Assembly (NCBI RefSeq): GCF_900199725.1
Contig: NZ_LT904904.1
Location: 1,998,168-2,031,396 of the forward strand
Origin: Cytobacillus massiliigabonensis
GTDB lineage: Bacteria; Bacillota; Bacilli; Bacillales; Cytobacillaceae
Direction of reading: 5' to 3'
Length of the DNA stretch: 33,229 nt
Shown here: one piece after another, positions 1 to 7,913 of the stretch
Position numbering within the stretch: the first letter of the stretch is position 1
How the letters are laid out: every line of letters begins with the position of its first letter
Made by a program: the position numbers and the translations under genes
Notes under the pieces: generated by a model
The model's input: the letters and a program-made list of their open reading frames with translations, nothing else
Database searches by the model: none
Told to the model about the DNA's origin: nothing

Positions 1-26
1 TTCTGTATAAATGTAATAGTCGTCCA

Positions 27-55
27 ATCCTTATTAAACTCACAAACATATTTTA
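27..55 (+). promoter_or_regulatory. Candidate mother-cell sigma-K/E promoter
   Basis: CATATTTTA at 47-55 fits the CATAnnnTA -10 box of sigma-K and sigma-E promoters. The -35 region, about 16 bp upstream (near 27-30), is only a weak match. The box lies 20-30 bp before the ribosome binding site of a collagen-like spore surface gene, where a late mother-cell promoter would be expected. This is inferred from the motif and the context. Confidence 0.35.
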
Positions 56-84
56 TAAGATGAAATGTTTATGAGGTGATTGAT

Positions 85-699
85 ATGGCTCACAATAACC
101 AACCTTTTCAGGGGTGCTGTCCACTTAGTCCTGGTTCAAAACCGCCAAAGCTCCCAAGATTAATTGGTCCTCCAGGCTCACCTGGACCTCAAGGTATTCA
201 AGGTCCTCCAGGCCCACCTGGGCCCCAAGGAATTCAAGGAATTCAAGGAATACAAGGCGAACAAGGCCCAGGAGTAACTCCTGCATTCGGTTCATTGTAT
301 GGGGATATTACAATTAGAGAAGTTATGGTAGGTGGTCTTATAGAGTTTGATCCACCTGCTGGACCTAGTTTAAATACTTTGCCAAATCCCGCAACGAATA
401 CTATTGCTATCCAAATGAATGGTGTTTATGAAATTAGCGCTGACATCACCGTATTGCTAGAATCCGGAGAATCCGTTGGATTCTGGATTGAAGGCAGTTC
501 CACTGGAATGATTGTAGGATCCAGAATCGATACCTTTATTAGCAGCATACAAGGAGATATTGTTATGGTAAACACAATAGGAAGGACAGTTCAAACAAAT
601 TTAATTGCAGGAGAAACGGTGTTTATAAGGGCCGTATCTGAGGCTGGTAGTGCCCGATATAGATCTGCGTCGCTTACTGTAAATCGTATCGGACCATAA
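85..699 (+). CDS. Collagen-like exosporium/spore surface protein (BclA-like)
   Basis: Predicted 204-residue protein. Residues 1-27 form a short N-terminal region with a CC pair. Residues 28-63 are twelve uninterrupted Gly-X-Y triplets (GPP, GSP, GPQ, GIQ, GEQ). The remaining ~140 residues are a beta-rich globular domain with alternating polar and hydrophobic strands, as in the C-terminal trimerisation domains of BclA-type proteins. In Bacillus such proteins form trimeric filaments on the exosporium or outer spore coat. ATG at 85 is chosen because GAGGTG (73-78) is its ribosome binding site; the in-frame GTG at 76 lies inside that site. There is no signal peptide, which fits assembly from the mother cell. 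The collagen part is very short compared with BclA, giving a stubby filament. The family is clear; the exact location on the spore is inferred. Confidence 0.8.
   Translation: MAHNNQPFQGCCPLSPGSKPPKLPRLIGPPGSPGPQGIQGPPGPPGPQGIQGIQGIQGEQGPGVTPAFGSLYGDITIREVMVGGLIEFDPPAGPSLNTLPNPATNTIAIQMNGVYEISADITVLLESGESVGFWIEGSSTGMIVGSRIDTFISSIQGDIVMVNTIGRTVQTNLIAGETVFIRAVSEAGSARYRSASLTVNRIGP
229..255 (+). repeat. 9-bp tandem repeat inside collagen region
   Basis: Three head-to-tail copies of GGAATTCAA, the last varying by one base, encode three successive Gly-Ile-Gln triplets. The near identity of the copies suggests recent slippage, the usual way collagen-like regions change length between strains. Confidence 0.75.
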
Positions 700-1224
700 T
701 TATGGTCATTGAGAAGGAGATTAGTTCAACCTATAACGAACCCAAAAATATTATTTAAAGTTTGGTTAGGATTGTCACATTCCGAGTATTTAGCGAAACG
801 ATATGATAGGAAAATAAATCATATGTAAAGCTGACTAACTAAATAAAACTTAGAAAGTCAGCCTATATAAGTATTATTTATCAAACTCACACTTGCTTGT
901 GCCTATTGAACATCCTTGCGGTTCTATTTATGCAGCTGAAGCAGAAGTAGCTCCGAATAAAGCTGCAAAGAATAGGATGATACCGAGTTTCTTTTTCACT
1001 TTAAACTAAACAAAAGATAGGAAGAGTTTAATAACCACGATATGAGAGGAAAAATTAAGGTTTATTTAGAGTAATTGTAAGAGGAGTAAATAGTTATTCT
1101 TAAGATAATGGTGGATAAAAGTGAAAAAGGATTCTGCTTTTAGCCCCTTTATCCTCTTTTCAAAAATTTATGGTTCAGCTAAAAACACATTTAGGAAACG
1201 TTGGTGATCAGCTTACAGCTAATA
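700..1224. other. Intergenic region with few features
   Basis: A perfect 16-bp palindrome (692-707, GACCATAATTATGGTC) overlaps the stop codon of the collagen-like gene. It has no T-tract, so it is at best a weak terminator. A hairpin at 830-862 (7-bp outer stem GCTGACT/AGTCAGC plus inner pairs) lies just downstream of the short broken reading frame at 874-999 on the minus strand. Nothing convincing was seen between about 1000 and 1224. Confidence 0.4.
874..999 (-). pseudogene. Broken gene for a small secreted peptide
   Basis: On the minus strand a GTG at 999 opens a typical signal peptide: lysine-rich start (VKKK), hydrophobic core, then an SASAA cleavage region. An in-frame TAA at 928-930 follows immediately. 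The frame then continues for 17 more codons, including two cysteines (GCS and KCE), before a second stop at 874-876. A single C-to-T change (CAA to TAA) would explain the break and would restore a ~41-residue secreted peptide resembling a Phr-like or small disulfide peptide in plan only. No good ribosome binding site precedes the GTG. Family unknown; the pseudogene call rests on the signal-peptide-like reading. Confidence 0.35.
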
Positions 1225-1608
1225 CTAGCACTGCTCATACATTTTTATATCCTTTAAACGGCTATATGCAAAAAATGGTCCTAGTATCCAACCAAAGGAG
1301 AACATAAGGAAAATAGTAACTGCAAAAGAAAAAGCCCAACCATCTCTCTGCTCTCTAAAAGTATATGGTAAGTTTTTATCGAATTTGTGAGAGTTTAATT
1401 CCGATTTCATCATTTTTTTCCAAACATATACGAAACCTAACGGATATAATGTACAGGCAATTAGAGTATATATTCCAAACCATGTAAAAAAGTATGAAAG
1501 GTCCGTAGAAGGTTCTTCAATTATTTTTATAACAAAAACTATATCAAAAAATAAGCCTACTAATAAACATATTATTATTTTTCTCTTTTCTTTTTGATAA
1601 AGACTCAC
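1225..1608 (-). CDS. Small integral membrane protein, unknown function
   Basis: 127 residues. The GTG start at 1608 has a strong ribosome binding site (GGAGGG at 1616-1621, spacer 7). Three hydrophobic segments are visible, at about residues 10-30, 39-63 and 91-115. A positively charged loop between the second and third (WKKMMKSELNSHKFDK) is probably cytoplasmic. I do not recognise the family; it resembles the many small Bacillus membrane proteins of the YvaD sort in size and layout only. It has no close neighbour on the same strand and so is probably transcribed alone. Confidence 0.65.
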   Translation of the reverse strand: MSLYQKEKRKIIICLLVGLFFDIVFVIKIIEEPSTDLSYFFTWFGIYTLIACTLYPLGFVYVWKKMMKSELNSHKFDKNLPYTFREQRDGWAFSFAVTIFLMFSFGWILGPFFAYSRLKDIKMYEQC

Positions 1609-2057
1609 CTTTAATCCCTCCAGATTTTTGTTAGATCCTAATGAAATTTTTCTTATCGCTATTTTAGAATATAGTGCAATATCAGGATAATATTAGCATA
1701 ATTATTACAAGTATAGTAAAAAAGTTATATTTAAATAAAAATATATAAAATTATTTAAAGGGAATAAATCACTTGGCAAATTTGAAAGAATAAACTTTAC
1801 TGGTGGGTAAGAAGAGGGAAGAGAAAATGAAGGTTTGATTACCTCGGAACAACTGTCGTGGTTTGATTATTATAGAAACAAAAGATAGAAGGTTCTTGAG
1901 TTGACAGGAAAAATGGAGAGTGTCGCAATTTAAAATGTGAAGCCGAGCAAGAACCTGAATCTTGAGTGTAGTCAATTATGTGGAGGATTGGTCTTGCTCG
2001 GTATAAATTAAAGTACCCTTAGTTGATTTTAATATGCGTAATCTAAGTATGAAAAAG
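1609..2057. other. Intergenic region with decayed coding and inverted repeats
   Basis: About 450 bp without an intact gene. 1640-1790 is very AT-rich. 1811-2026 contains an interrupted plus-strand frame (separate entry). Two inverted repeats overlap: AGGTTCTTG (1890-1898) can pair with CAAGAACCT (1948-1956), while CCGAGCAAGAACC (1943-1955) can pair with GGTCTTGCTCGG (1990-2001). The two pairings exclude each other. Confidence 0.4.
1811..2026 (+). pseudogene. Possible decayed protein gene, unrecognised
   Basis: Read from 1811, the plus frame gives 72 codons of protein-like composition (for example SEQLSWFDYYRNKR, ELTGKMESVAI, NVKPSKNLNLECSQLCGG). It is interrupted by TAG at 1886, TAA at 1931 and TAA at 2009, and ends with TGA at 2024. 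Each internal stop could arise from CAG or CAA by one transition. No start codon or ribosome binding site remains. I do not recognise the family. The alternative is chance; an overlapping minus-strand frame (1769-1975) has no ribosome binding site and poorer composition. Confidence 0.25.
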
Positions 2058-2243
2058 CTAAATGCTTTTCTTCATCCTACAATTACTGCATTCTCTTATT
2101 AATTTGCCGTTGCTAATGGAACTATGGAAATGCGCCTTACTGCAATTATCACACCGACCACTAATCTTATCTGGATAATCTATGTAGTTATAAATAATAG
2201 TCAAATCAATTTCTTTTTCTATGATGATCCCGCCTTTAACCAA
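2058..2243 (-). CDS. Small zinc-ribbon protein, unknown function
   Basis: Up to 61 residues. Two CxxC pairs (CDNC and CSNC, about 17 residues apart) are typical of a zinc ribbon, and the chain ends in the basic tail RMKKSI. The residues before the ribbon (KEIDLTIIYNYIDYPDKI) look like a genuine helix-forming leader. The start is uncertain: the outermost candidate is TTG at 2243, without a clear ribosome binding site, directly after the T-tract of a minus-strand terminator (2242-2270). The protein probably binds a nucleic acid or a partner protein, but nothing visible fixes its role. The cysteine pattern supports real coding. Confidence 0.5.
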   Translation of the reverse strand: MVKGGIIIEKEIDLTIIYNYIDYPDKISGRCDNCSKAHFHSSISNGKLIRECSNCRMKKSI

Positions 2244-2270
2244 AATAAAAAAGCCAGGACTCTTCCTGAC
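2242..2270 (-). terminator. Intrinsic terminator on the minus strand, at the start of the zinc-ribbon gene
   Basis: On the minus strand GTCAGGA and TCCTGGC form a 7-bp stem (one G-T pair) around the loop AGAG, followed by a T6-A-T4 tract. No minus-strand gene lies upstream, so it either stops antisense transcription of the XtrA-like gene or acts as an attenuator in front of the zinc-ribbon gene. Confidence 0.6.
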
Positions 2271-2305
2271 CTACCCACTCAAATTATATCACGGGAGGGG
2301 TCCAC

Positions 2306-2518
2306 TTGAAAGAAGCTGCCAGGCTGAAAACGATAGAAATTAATCCTAGGACAAATATACTAGAAGTTGATATAATGGAACAAAAAGGAAGCTTTGCTAT
2401 TGTTGTGTGTGATGGGAAGGCTCGGCTAATTGAATTGCCGATTCATGGTGAGACGAAAATAATAACACATCTAGGCAAGGTCAAGAGGGTTAAGTTTGAT
2501 GAAGGGGAAGAGTTTTAG
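2306..2518 (+). CDS. xtrA: XtrA/YqaO-family phage-related protein
   Basis: 70 residues. The TTG start at 2306 has the ribosome binding site GGGAGGGG (2293-2300, spacer 5). The second half, with HGETKIITHLGKVKRV followed by the acidic ending DEGEEF, is the conserved signature of the XtrA (PBSX) / YqaO (skin element) family of small Bacillus prophage proteins, whose function is unknown. It is normally found in the early-to-middle region of a prophage, but here no other recognisable phage gene surrounds it. It is therefore probably a stray or domesticated phage gene. Confidence 0.7.
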   Translation: MKEAARLKTIEINPRTNILEVDIMEQKGSFAIVVCDGKARLIELPIHGETKIITHLGKVKRVKFDEGEEF

Positions 2519-2628
2519 TGCTGGGGAAATTTAAATTTTTTTTCGAGTTTTTATAATAGGAATGCTGTGTAGAAGAAAAGACAAGAGCCCCATTTATTAA
2601 GGAGGCTCATTCAATTCAGTTGACGAAA

Positions 2629-2658
2629 TGTTGACGAACTTAGTCAACAACCATCTTT
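2629..2658 (+). terminator. Weak terminator candidate downstream of xtrA
   Basis: TGTTGAC (2629-2635) and GTCAACA (2643-2649) form a 7-bp stem with a 7-nt loop, followed within four bases by CTTTTTCTT. It lies 110 bp after xtrA and just before the rib promoter. A further copy of GTTGACGAA upstream (2619-2627) makes the region repetitive. Confidence 0.35.
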
Positions 2659-2694
2659 TTCTTCAAATTAGAACGGATTCAAAATCCAGAAACC

Positions 2695-2724
2695 TTGACA
2701 TTAATGGTATTCGTCCTAGATAAT
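2695..2724 (+). promoter_or_regulatory. Sigma-A promoter of the rib operon
   Basis: TTGACA (2695-2700) and GATAAT (2719-2724) are spaced 18 bp apart. Transcription would start near 2731, just before the FMN riboswitch, as in B. subtilis. Confidence 0.7.
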
Positions 2725-2745
2725 AAGTGTACAATCGAATAGATA

Positions 2746-2886
2746 TTCCTTCGGGGCAGGGTGAAATTCCCAACCGGCGGTGATGAGGGCGACCTCTTAG
2801 TCCGTGACCCGGTTTCAACTATTGAAAACGGTGGATTTGGTGAAATTCCAAAGCCGACAGTTAAAGTCTGGATGGGAGAAGGAATG
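2746..2886 (+). promoter_or_regulatory. FMN riboswitch (RFN element)
   Basis: The conserved RFN blocks are all present in order: TTCGGGGCAGGGTGAAATTC, then CCAACCGGCGGTGATGA, AGTCCGTGACCCG, CGGTGGATTTGGTGAAATTC, AAGCCGACAGT and GTCTGGATGGGAGAAGGA. The element binds flavin mononucleotide in the nascent RNA and favours the terminator at 2941-2975, shutting off ribDEBAH when FMN is plentiful. Confidence 0.97.
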
Positions 2887-2940
2887 ACTAGTTTGCGTAA
2901 AAATTGTATTGTTTTACGCTTCTTTGGTTATGTATTTTTT

Positions 2941-2975
2941 GCCCCGTACATGTTTGTGCGGGGCTTTGTTTTTTC
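2941..2975 (+). terminator. Riboswitch-controlled terminator
   Basis: A 10-bp stem (2941-2950 with 2955-2964, one G-T pair) closes a TGTT loop and is followed by TTTGTTTTTT. It lies between the FMN aptamer and ribD and is the expression platform of the riboswitch. Confidence 0.93.
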
Positions 2976-3003
2976 TGGAGAAATCAATTGATGAAAGGAG
3001 TAT

Positions 3004-4107
3004 GTGAAGAGTTGTATGCAAGATGAAGATTATATGAACTTGGCATTAAAGATGGCACAATCAACGATAGGGCAAACAAACCCTAATCCGGTAGTTGGAG
3101 CTGTTGTTGTTAAGCGCGGTCAAATTATTGGAATGGGTGCTCATTTAAAGGCTGGAACCCCTCATGCGGAAGTACACGCCATTCGGATGGCTGGGTCTGA
3201 GGCGAAGGGAGCAGAACTGTACGTTACACTAGAGCCTTGCAGTCATTACGGAAGAACACCTCCCTGTACAGAATTAATTTGTAAATCAGGCATTAAGCGA
3301 GTCGTTGTTGCGGTGCTTGATCCAAACCCTCTTGTTGCAGGTAAAGGGATTACTATGCTGAAAAAAGCTGGTATAGAAGTAGAGGTGGGCATCGGAAAAG
3401 AACAAGCCTATGCAATGAATGAACCATTTTTTCATTTTATTCAAACAAACACCCCTTACGTTACAATCAAAGCGGCAGCATCTTTAGATGGAAAGACTGC
3501 TGCAAAAACTGGTGACAGCAAATGGATTACCTCTCCAGAATCCAGATTAGATGTTCATCAACTTAGACATGCAAACGATGCAATCCTAACAGGAGTGAAT
3601 ACGATTATTCACGATAATCCACATTTAACCACCAGACTGCCCCAAGGTGGAAAAAATCCCATTCGATTGATATTAGATACACATTTACGGACACCTGTTG
3701 AATCCAATGTTATTCAGGATAGAGCCGCAAAAACAATTATATTTACAGGAAATAGTATGGATGAAAGGAAGGCAAAAGAAATCCAGAAATATGGTGTAGA
3801 GGTTTTTCCTTTCTCAACACCCACTGTACTGATTCCGGAAGTATTAAATGAACTTGGAAAAAGGAACATCATGTCTGTTTTAGTAGAAGGAGGGTCAGAA
3901 ATTCATGCCTCCTTCGTCGAAAATGATGCATTTCAGCAAATCATTATGTATGTTGCACCATTAATTATTGGCGGAAAAGAGGCCATCCCTTTTATTGGGG
4001 GAACAGGCATTGAGCTCGTGAAACATGCAAAGAAGCTAATATTTGAATCCATTGAGAATATTGGAAGAGACATAAAGCTAGTAGCCAAGCCTCTAAAGGA
4101 GGGGTAA
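3004..4107 (+). CDS. ribD: Bifunctional pyrimidine deaminase/reductase RibD
   Basis: 367 residues, close to the B. subtilis enzyme (361). It catalyses the second and third steps of riboflavin synthesis: deamination of diaminohydroxyphosphoribosylaminopyrimidine, then NADPH-dependent reduction of the ribose. The N-terminal deaminase (about 1-145) has the zinc ligands HAE (54-56) and PCSHYGRTPPC (78-88). The C-terminal reductase (about 147-365) begins at TIKAAASLDGKTA and contains GDSKWIT and VEGGSEIHASF. The GTG start at 3004 follows GGAG by three bases; ATG at 3016 is the alternative but lies too far from that site. First gene of the rib operon, under FMN riboswitch control. Confidence 0.96.
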   Translation: MKSCMQDEDYMNLALKMAQSTIGQTNPNPVVGAVVVKRGQIIGMGAHLKAGTPHAEVHAIRMAGSEAKGAELYVTLEPCSHYGRTPPCTELICKSGIKRVVVAVLDPNPLVAGKGITMLKKAGIEVEVGIGKEQAYAMNEPFFHFIQTNTPYVTIKAAASLDGKTAAKTGDSKWITSPESRLDVHQLRHANDAILTGVNTIIHDNPHLTTRLPQGGKNPIRLILDTHLRTPVESNVIQDRAAKTIIFTGNSMDERKAKEIQKYGVEVFPFSTPTVLIPEVLNELGKRNIMSVLVEGGSEIHASFVENDAFQQIIMYVAPLIIGGKEAIPFIGGTGIELVKHAKKLIFESIENIGRDIKLVAKPLKEG

Positions 4108-4111
4108 GTTA

Positions 4112-4768
4112 TTGTTTACAGGAATTATTGAAGAACTAGGCACAGTGAAGAGAGCTGTCAAAAATGGAAAGACGATAAAGTTAACAATTAAGGCATCAAA
4201 AATAATAGAAGATGTTCATTTAGGAGACAGTATTGCCGTCAATGGTGTCTGTTTAACTGTTACAGATTTGAATGGAAAAGAGTTTTCCATGGACGTCATG
4301 CCTGAAACATTTAATGGGACCTCTTTATCATCTGTTAAAGAACAAACAAAGGTAAATTTAGAAAGAGCGATGGCGGCTAATGGGAGGTTTGGGGGACATT
4401 TTGTCACAGGTCATGTAGATGGCACTGGTCAAATCCTAAAAAAGTCAGTTAGTGAAAATGCTATATATATTGATATCTCTGTCCCAAATTCATTCAGTCA
4501 TCTCCTTTTAATGAAAGGTTCAATAGCGATAGATGGCATCTCTTTAACGGTATTTGGGATAACGGATGATTCGGTTACAGTTTCAATTATTCCGCATACA
4601 GCAAAAGAGACTGTCCTAGATTTAAAGCATCCAGGGGATTCTGTCAACATTGAGTTTGATATGTTAGCTAAATATTTGTTTTCTTTTATGAATAAACATC
4701 AAAAGGATACGAGCCCTAAACAAACGTTGTCAGAAAACTTTCTTAAAGAACACGGATTCCTTTCTTAA
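4112..4768 (+). CDS. ribE: Riboflavin synthase, alpha subunit (RibE)
   Basis: 218 residues. It dismutates two 6,7-dimethyl-8-ribityllumazine molecules into riboflavin and 5-amino-6-ribitylaminouracil, the last step of the pathway. Two homologous lumazine-binding barrels are visible: the first opens with [12 protein letters not shown], the second begins near residue 98 with GHVDGTGQI. Each carries a GI/VxLTV stretch ([16 protein letters not shown]). The TTG start at 4112 is preceded by AAGGAGGGG (4096-4104), which overlaps the end of ribD and indicates translational coupling. Confidence 0.95.
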   Translation: MFTGIIEELGTVKRAVKNGKTIKLTIKASKIIEDVHLGDSIAVNGVCLTVTDLNGKEFSMDVMPETFNGTSLSSVKEQTKVNLERAMAANGRFGGHFVTGHVDGTGQILKKSVSENAIYIDISVPNSFSHLLLMKGSIAIDGISLTVFGITDDSVTVSIIPHTAKETVLDLKHPGDSVNIEFDMLAKYLFSFMNKHQKDTSPKQTLSENFLKEHGFLS

Positions 4769-4793
4769 AAGAAGACAATTGGAGGTAAATGAT

Positions 4794-5987
4794 ATGCTTA
4801 GTGAAATAGAAGAAGCCATAGAAGATTTAAAGTCGGGAAAGGTCATTATAGTTTGCGATGATGAAGACAGGGAAAATGAGGGTGATTTTGTTTCAATTGC
4901 ACAGTATGTAACGCCGGAAACAATCAATTTCATGGCCAAAGAAGGAAGGGGCCTAATTTGTGTCCCTATTGCAGAATCATTGGCTAAAAAGCTGGATTTG
5001 CATCCAATGGTAACTAGTAACACGGATAGCCATAAAACAGCTTTTACGGTCTCAATTGATCATAAAGACACCTCAACTGGGATTAGTGCATTTGAGCGTG
5101 CATTAACAATTGAGAAAATGCTTGATAAGAGTGCCTCTCCAACAGATTTTAATCGTCCAGGCCATATTTTTCCTCTTGTTGGCAAGGAAGGCGGCGTTCT
5201 TAGGAGAGCAGGCCATACGGAAGCAGCTATTGACCTTGCTATCCTAGCAGGAGCTGAACCAGCAGGAGTTATTTGCGAAATAATGAAAGACGATGGAACA
5301 ATGGCCCGAATGAATGACCTTGAAGAGGTTGCCAAACAGTACGATTTAAAAATAATTACAATTAAACAATTAATTGAGTACCGGTACAAGCATGAAAACC
5401 ATGTTAAAAGAGAAGTGGAGATTCAGTTGCCGACAGAGTTTGGATTATTTAAAGCAGTTGGCTATTCGAATTCGATAGATGGGAAGGATCATGTAGCCTT
5501 AGTTAAGGGAGAAATCACAGGGGATGAACCAGTTTTATTGAGGGTCCATTCTGAATGCTTAACAGGTGATGTGTTTGGCTCTAACCGCTGTGACTGTGGT
5601 CCTCAATTAGAGGCGGCACTAGCACAAATTGAGAAAGAGGGAAAAGGCATTCTTCTTTATATGAGGCAGGAGGGCAGAGGAATTGGTCTTCTTAATAAGT
5701 TAAAAGCTTATAAGCTTCAGGAAGAAGGATATGATACCGTCGAGGCTAACCATAAACTGGGATTTGCAGATGATTTGCGTGATTATGGGGTTGGGGCACA
5801 AATACTAGTTGATTTAGGAGTAAGGAAAATGAGACTCTTAACAAACAATCCGCGTAAAATAGCTGGTCTGGGAGGATATGGTCTTGAAATAACAGAGCGT
5901 GTGCCATTGCAAATGCCAGCGAAAAAAGAAAATGAATCATACCTTAAAACAAAAAAATCCAAGCTTGACCATTTATTAACTTTTTAA
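4794..5987 (+). CDS. ribBA: 3,4-DHBP synthase / GTP cyclohydrolase II (RibBA)
   Basis: 397 residues, the usual length. The N-terminal half makes 3,4-dihydroxy-2-butanone 4-phosphate from ribulose 5-phosphate and shows the acidic loop [10 protein letters not shown] (22-31) and [11 protein letters not shown] (138-148). The C-terminal half opens GTP to start the pyrimidine branch. Its zinc ligands are C255, C266 and C268 (SECLTGD, RCDCGP), followed by [11 protein letters not shown] (289-299). The start is ATG 4794, served by GGAGGT at 4781-4786; an in-frame TTG at 4779 abuts that site and is rejected. It feeds both substrate branches of the pathway and sits between ribE and ribH in the standard Bacillus order. 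Confidence 0.96.
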   Translation: MLSEIEEAIEDLKSGKVIIVCDDEDRENEGDFVSIAQYVTPETINFMAKEGRGLICVPIAESLAKKLDLHPMVTSNTDSHKTAFTVSIDHKDTSTGISAFERALTIEKMLDKSASPTDFNRPGHIFPLVGKEGGVLRRAGHTEAAIDLAILAGAEPAGVICEIMKDDGTMARMNDLEEVAKQYDLKIITIKQLIEYRYKHENHVKREVEIQLPTEFGLFKAVGYSNSIDGKDHVALVKGEITGDEPVLLRVHSECLTGDVFGSNRCDCGPQLEAALAQIEKEGKGILLYMRQEGRGIGLLNKLKAYKLQEEGYDTVEANHKLGFADDLRDYGVGAQILVDLGVRKMRLLTNNPRKIAGLGGYGLEITERVPLQMPAKKENESYLKTKKSKLDHLLTF

Positions 5988-6004
5988 TTAGGGAGAGATG
6001 TTTT

Positions 6005-6475
6005 ATGAAAAAGGTAATTGAAGGCCATTTAGTTGGTACAGGATTGAAAATGGCTATTGTGGTTTCCCGTTTTAATGAATTTATTACTGGGAAATTATTA
6101 AGTGGTGCAGAAGATGCCTTAAAAAGGCATGGTGTGAAAGAAGAAGACGTGACGATTGTTTGGGTGCCAGGGGCATTTGAAATTCCGCTTGCAGCTAAGA
6201 AACTTGCTCAATCAGGAGCATATGATGCAATCATTACACTAGGAACTGTGATTCGTGGGGCAACACCTCATTTTGATTATGTAAGTAATGAGGTTGCCAA
6301 GGGAGTTGCGTCCACGGGGATGGAAAGTGGTATTCCAGTTATTTTCGGCGTTTTAACAACAGATACAATTGAACAGGCGATCGAACGTGCAGGAACGAAA
6401 GCGGGCAATAAAGGCTGGGATTCTGCTGTGGGAGCAATAGAGATGGGGAATTTATACAAACAGCTGATGAACTAG
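6005..6475 (+). CDS. ribH: 6,7-dimethyl-8-ribityllumazine synthase (RibH)
   Basis: 156 residues. It condenses the ribitylaminouracil with 3,4-dihydroxybutanone phosphate. In Bacillus it forms a 60-subunit icosahedral shell around riboflavin synthase. Active-site segments are SRFNEFIT (21-28), [10 protein letters not shown] (54-63) and [15 protein letters not shown] (79-93), with the catalytic histidine at 89. Ribosome binding site GGGAGA at 5991-5996. Last gene of the operon, followed by a terminator. Confidence 0.96.
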   Translation: MKKVIEGHLVGTGLKMAIVVSRFNEFITGKLLSGAEDALKRHGVKEEDVTIVWVPGAFEIPLAAKKLAQSGAYDAIITLGTVIRGATPHFDYVSNEVAKGVASTGMESGIPVIFGVLTTDTIEQAIERAGTKAGNKGWDSAVGAIEMGNLYKQLMN

Positions 6476-6500
6476 ACATTCTCATAGAATAATAATGTAA

Positions 6501-6531
6501 TGGGGTACTGTTGAATTCAGTACCCCATTTT
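6501..6531 (+). terminator. Terminator of the rib operon
   Basis: A perfect 10-bp stem (TGGGGTACTG with CAGTACCCCA) with a 7-nt loop, followed by TTTT. Confidence 0.85.
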
Positions 6532-6655
6532 GATGACAGAAGAATTAAAATGTGAGAGAATATTTTTGTAATCAACATATTTCGACTTTTTAAATATTTG
6601 TTTTCGTATATAATGAAAAAAGTGTAAAATTTGTTAATTTTTTGTCGGAGGTAAA

Positions 6656-7903
6656 ATGATGGAAGTTTTTGTTGCAAGGCAGCCGATTTTTAATCTAACA
6701 GAAGAAGTGTTTGGTTATGAACTTCTTTATCGAAAGGATAAAAAAGAGAATGCTTTCCCGGAAGTAGATGGAGACCAGGCAACCACTGAACTTATTATAA
6801 ATAGCTTTTTAAGTATAGGGATTGATAAGCTTTCTAACGGCAAACCTTGTTTCATTAATTTTACAGAAAATTTGCTTAAGTTAGGTCTTCCAACTTATTT
6901 TAGACCGCGTGAAATCATTGTAGAAATTCTAGAAACGGTTATCCCTAGTCCAGAGCTGATTGAAATATGTATGGATTTAAAAGCACAAGGCTATCGAATC
7001 GCATTGGATGACTTTATATTGAATGAATTAAATCCATATACTCATGATCTTTTAAAATTTGCGGATATTCTAAAAGTAGATTTTTTATTCACTCCCATTG
7101 AAATGAGAGAGAAGATCGAAGCGATTGCGAAAGACTTAAATATTGAGCTGGTCGCTGAAAAGGTTGAAACAAGAGAAGCGTTTGAAGATGCAAAGAAACG
7201 GGGCTATCATTACTTTCAGGGGTATTTCTTTGCAAAGCCCGTAATAATATCGACACATGATGTACCGACATATTTCCATTCGTATTATGAAATGATTCAA
7301 AATTTATCGATGACTGAACCAAATATTGACCGAATTACCGAGTTAATTGAACGGGATATTTCTTTATCGTATAAGTTATTAAAGTTAATTAATTCTCCAG
7401 CTTTTAGACCGAAGCAAAAAATTAATTCGATCCGTCAGGCTGTTGTCTTACTGGGATTAATTGAGCTCCAAAAGTGGATATATGTACTTGCTGTTCGGGA
7501 ATCATCGATAGGAAAGCGAGAGATTTCACAAGAAATGATCCATATTAGCTTGACAAGAGCAAGAATGTGTGAGGAAATTGAAAAAATTAGACAGAATCGT
7601 CCATCATCTCCAAGTAATTTTATGACGGGAATGTTTTCAATGGTAGATTCATTATTATGCATGCCTATGGATATGATTCTAAAGGATTTACCACTTGAGG
7701 AGGAAATTTGCGAGGCGTTAACGGGAAAAGATAATCAGCTGAAAGATGTCCTAGATCTTGTACTCGCAGTCGAAAAAGCAGAGTGGGCGGTAATTAGTGA
7801 AAAATGTAAAGAGTTAACAATTGATGAGAAAGATTTATTTAAAATATACGCCGAATCGCTAAGCTGGGCGAATGAGCTCAGTTTTGGAGAACAATTGATT
7901 TAA
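6656..7903 (+). CDS. yuxH: EAL-HDOD signalling protein (YuxH-like)
   Basis: 415 residues. The N-terminal EAL-type domain (about 1-200) opens with VFVARQPIFN and GYELLYR. It keeps several residues of c-di-GMP phosphodiesterases (FINFTENLL, EILET, LKVD, FQGYFFAKP), but loop 6 reads ALDDFIL rather than DDFGxG and AEG is replaced by AEK, so catalysis is doubtful. The HDOD domain (about 205-395) contains LSYKLLKLINSPAF and INSIRQAVVLLGL. HDOD domains resemble HD phosphohydrolases without metal ligands and usually act as protein-interaction modules. The order and length match B. subtilis YuxH. CGGAGG lies 5 bp before the first of two consecutive ATGs; a TATAAT at 6609-6614 is a possible -10 box. 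Confidence 0.88.
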   Translation: MMEVFVARQPIFNLTEEVFGYELLYRKDKKENAFPEVDGDQATTELIINSFLSIGIDKLSNGKPCFINFTENLLKLGLPTYFRPREIIVEILETVIPSPELIEICMDLKAQGYRIALDDFILNELNPYTHDLLKFADILKVDFLFTPIEMREKIEAIAKDLNIELVAEKVETREAFEDAKKRGYHYFQGYFFAKPVIISTHDVPTYFHSYYEMIQNLSMTEPNIDRITELIERDISLSYKLLKLINSPAFRPKQKINSIRQAVVLLGLIELQKWIYVLAVRESSIGKREISQEMIHISLTRARMCEEIEKIRQNRPSSPSNFMTGMFSMVDSLLCMPMDMILKDLPLEEEICEALTGKDNQLKDVLDLVLAVEKAEWAVISEKCKELTIDEKDLFKIYAESLSWANELSFGEQLI

Positions 7904-7913
7904 CAGCAGAAGA

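Noticed and set aside
166..273. Short repeats that could suggest CRISPR or a satellite
   Set aside because: They are the Gly-X-Y codons of a collagen-like protein, without spacers.
1769..1975. 68-codon minus-strand frame
   Set aside because: No ribosome binding site, poor composition, and it lies over the interrupted plus-strand frame.
2124..2309. 61-codon plus-strand frame
   Set aside because: Antisense to the zinc-ribbon gene, no ribosome binding site, unlikely composition.
2761..2991. 76-codon open frame upstream of ribD
   Set aside because: It runs through the FMN riboswitch and its terminator; the conservation there is of RNA structure and the frame has no ribosome binding site.
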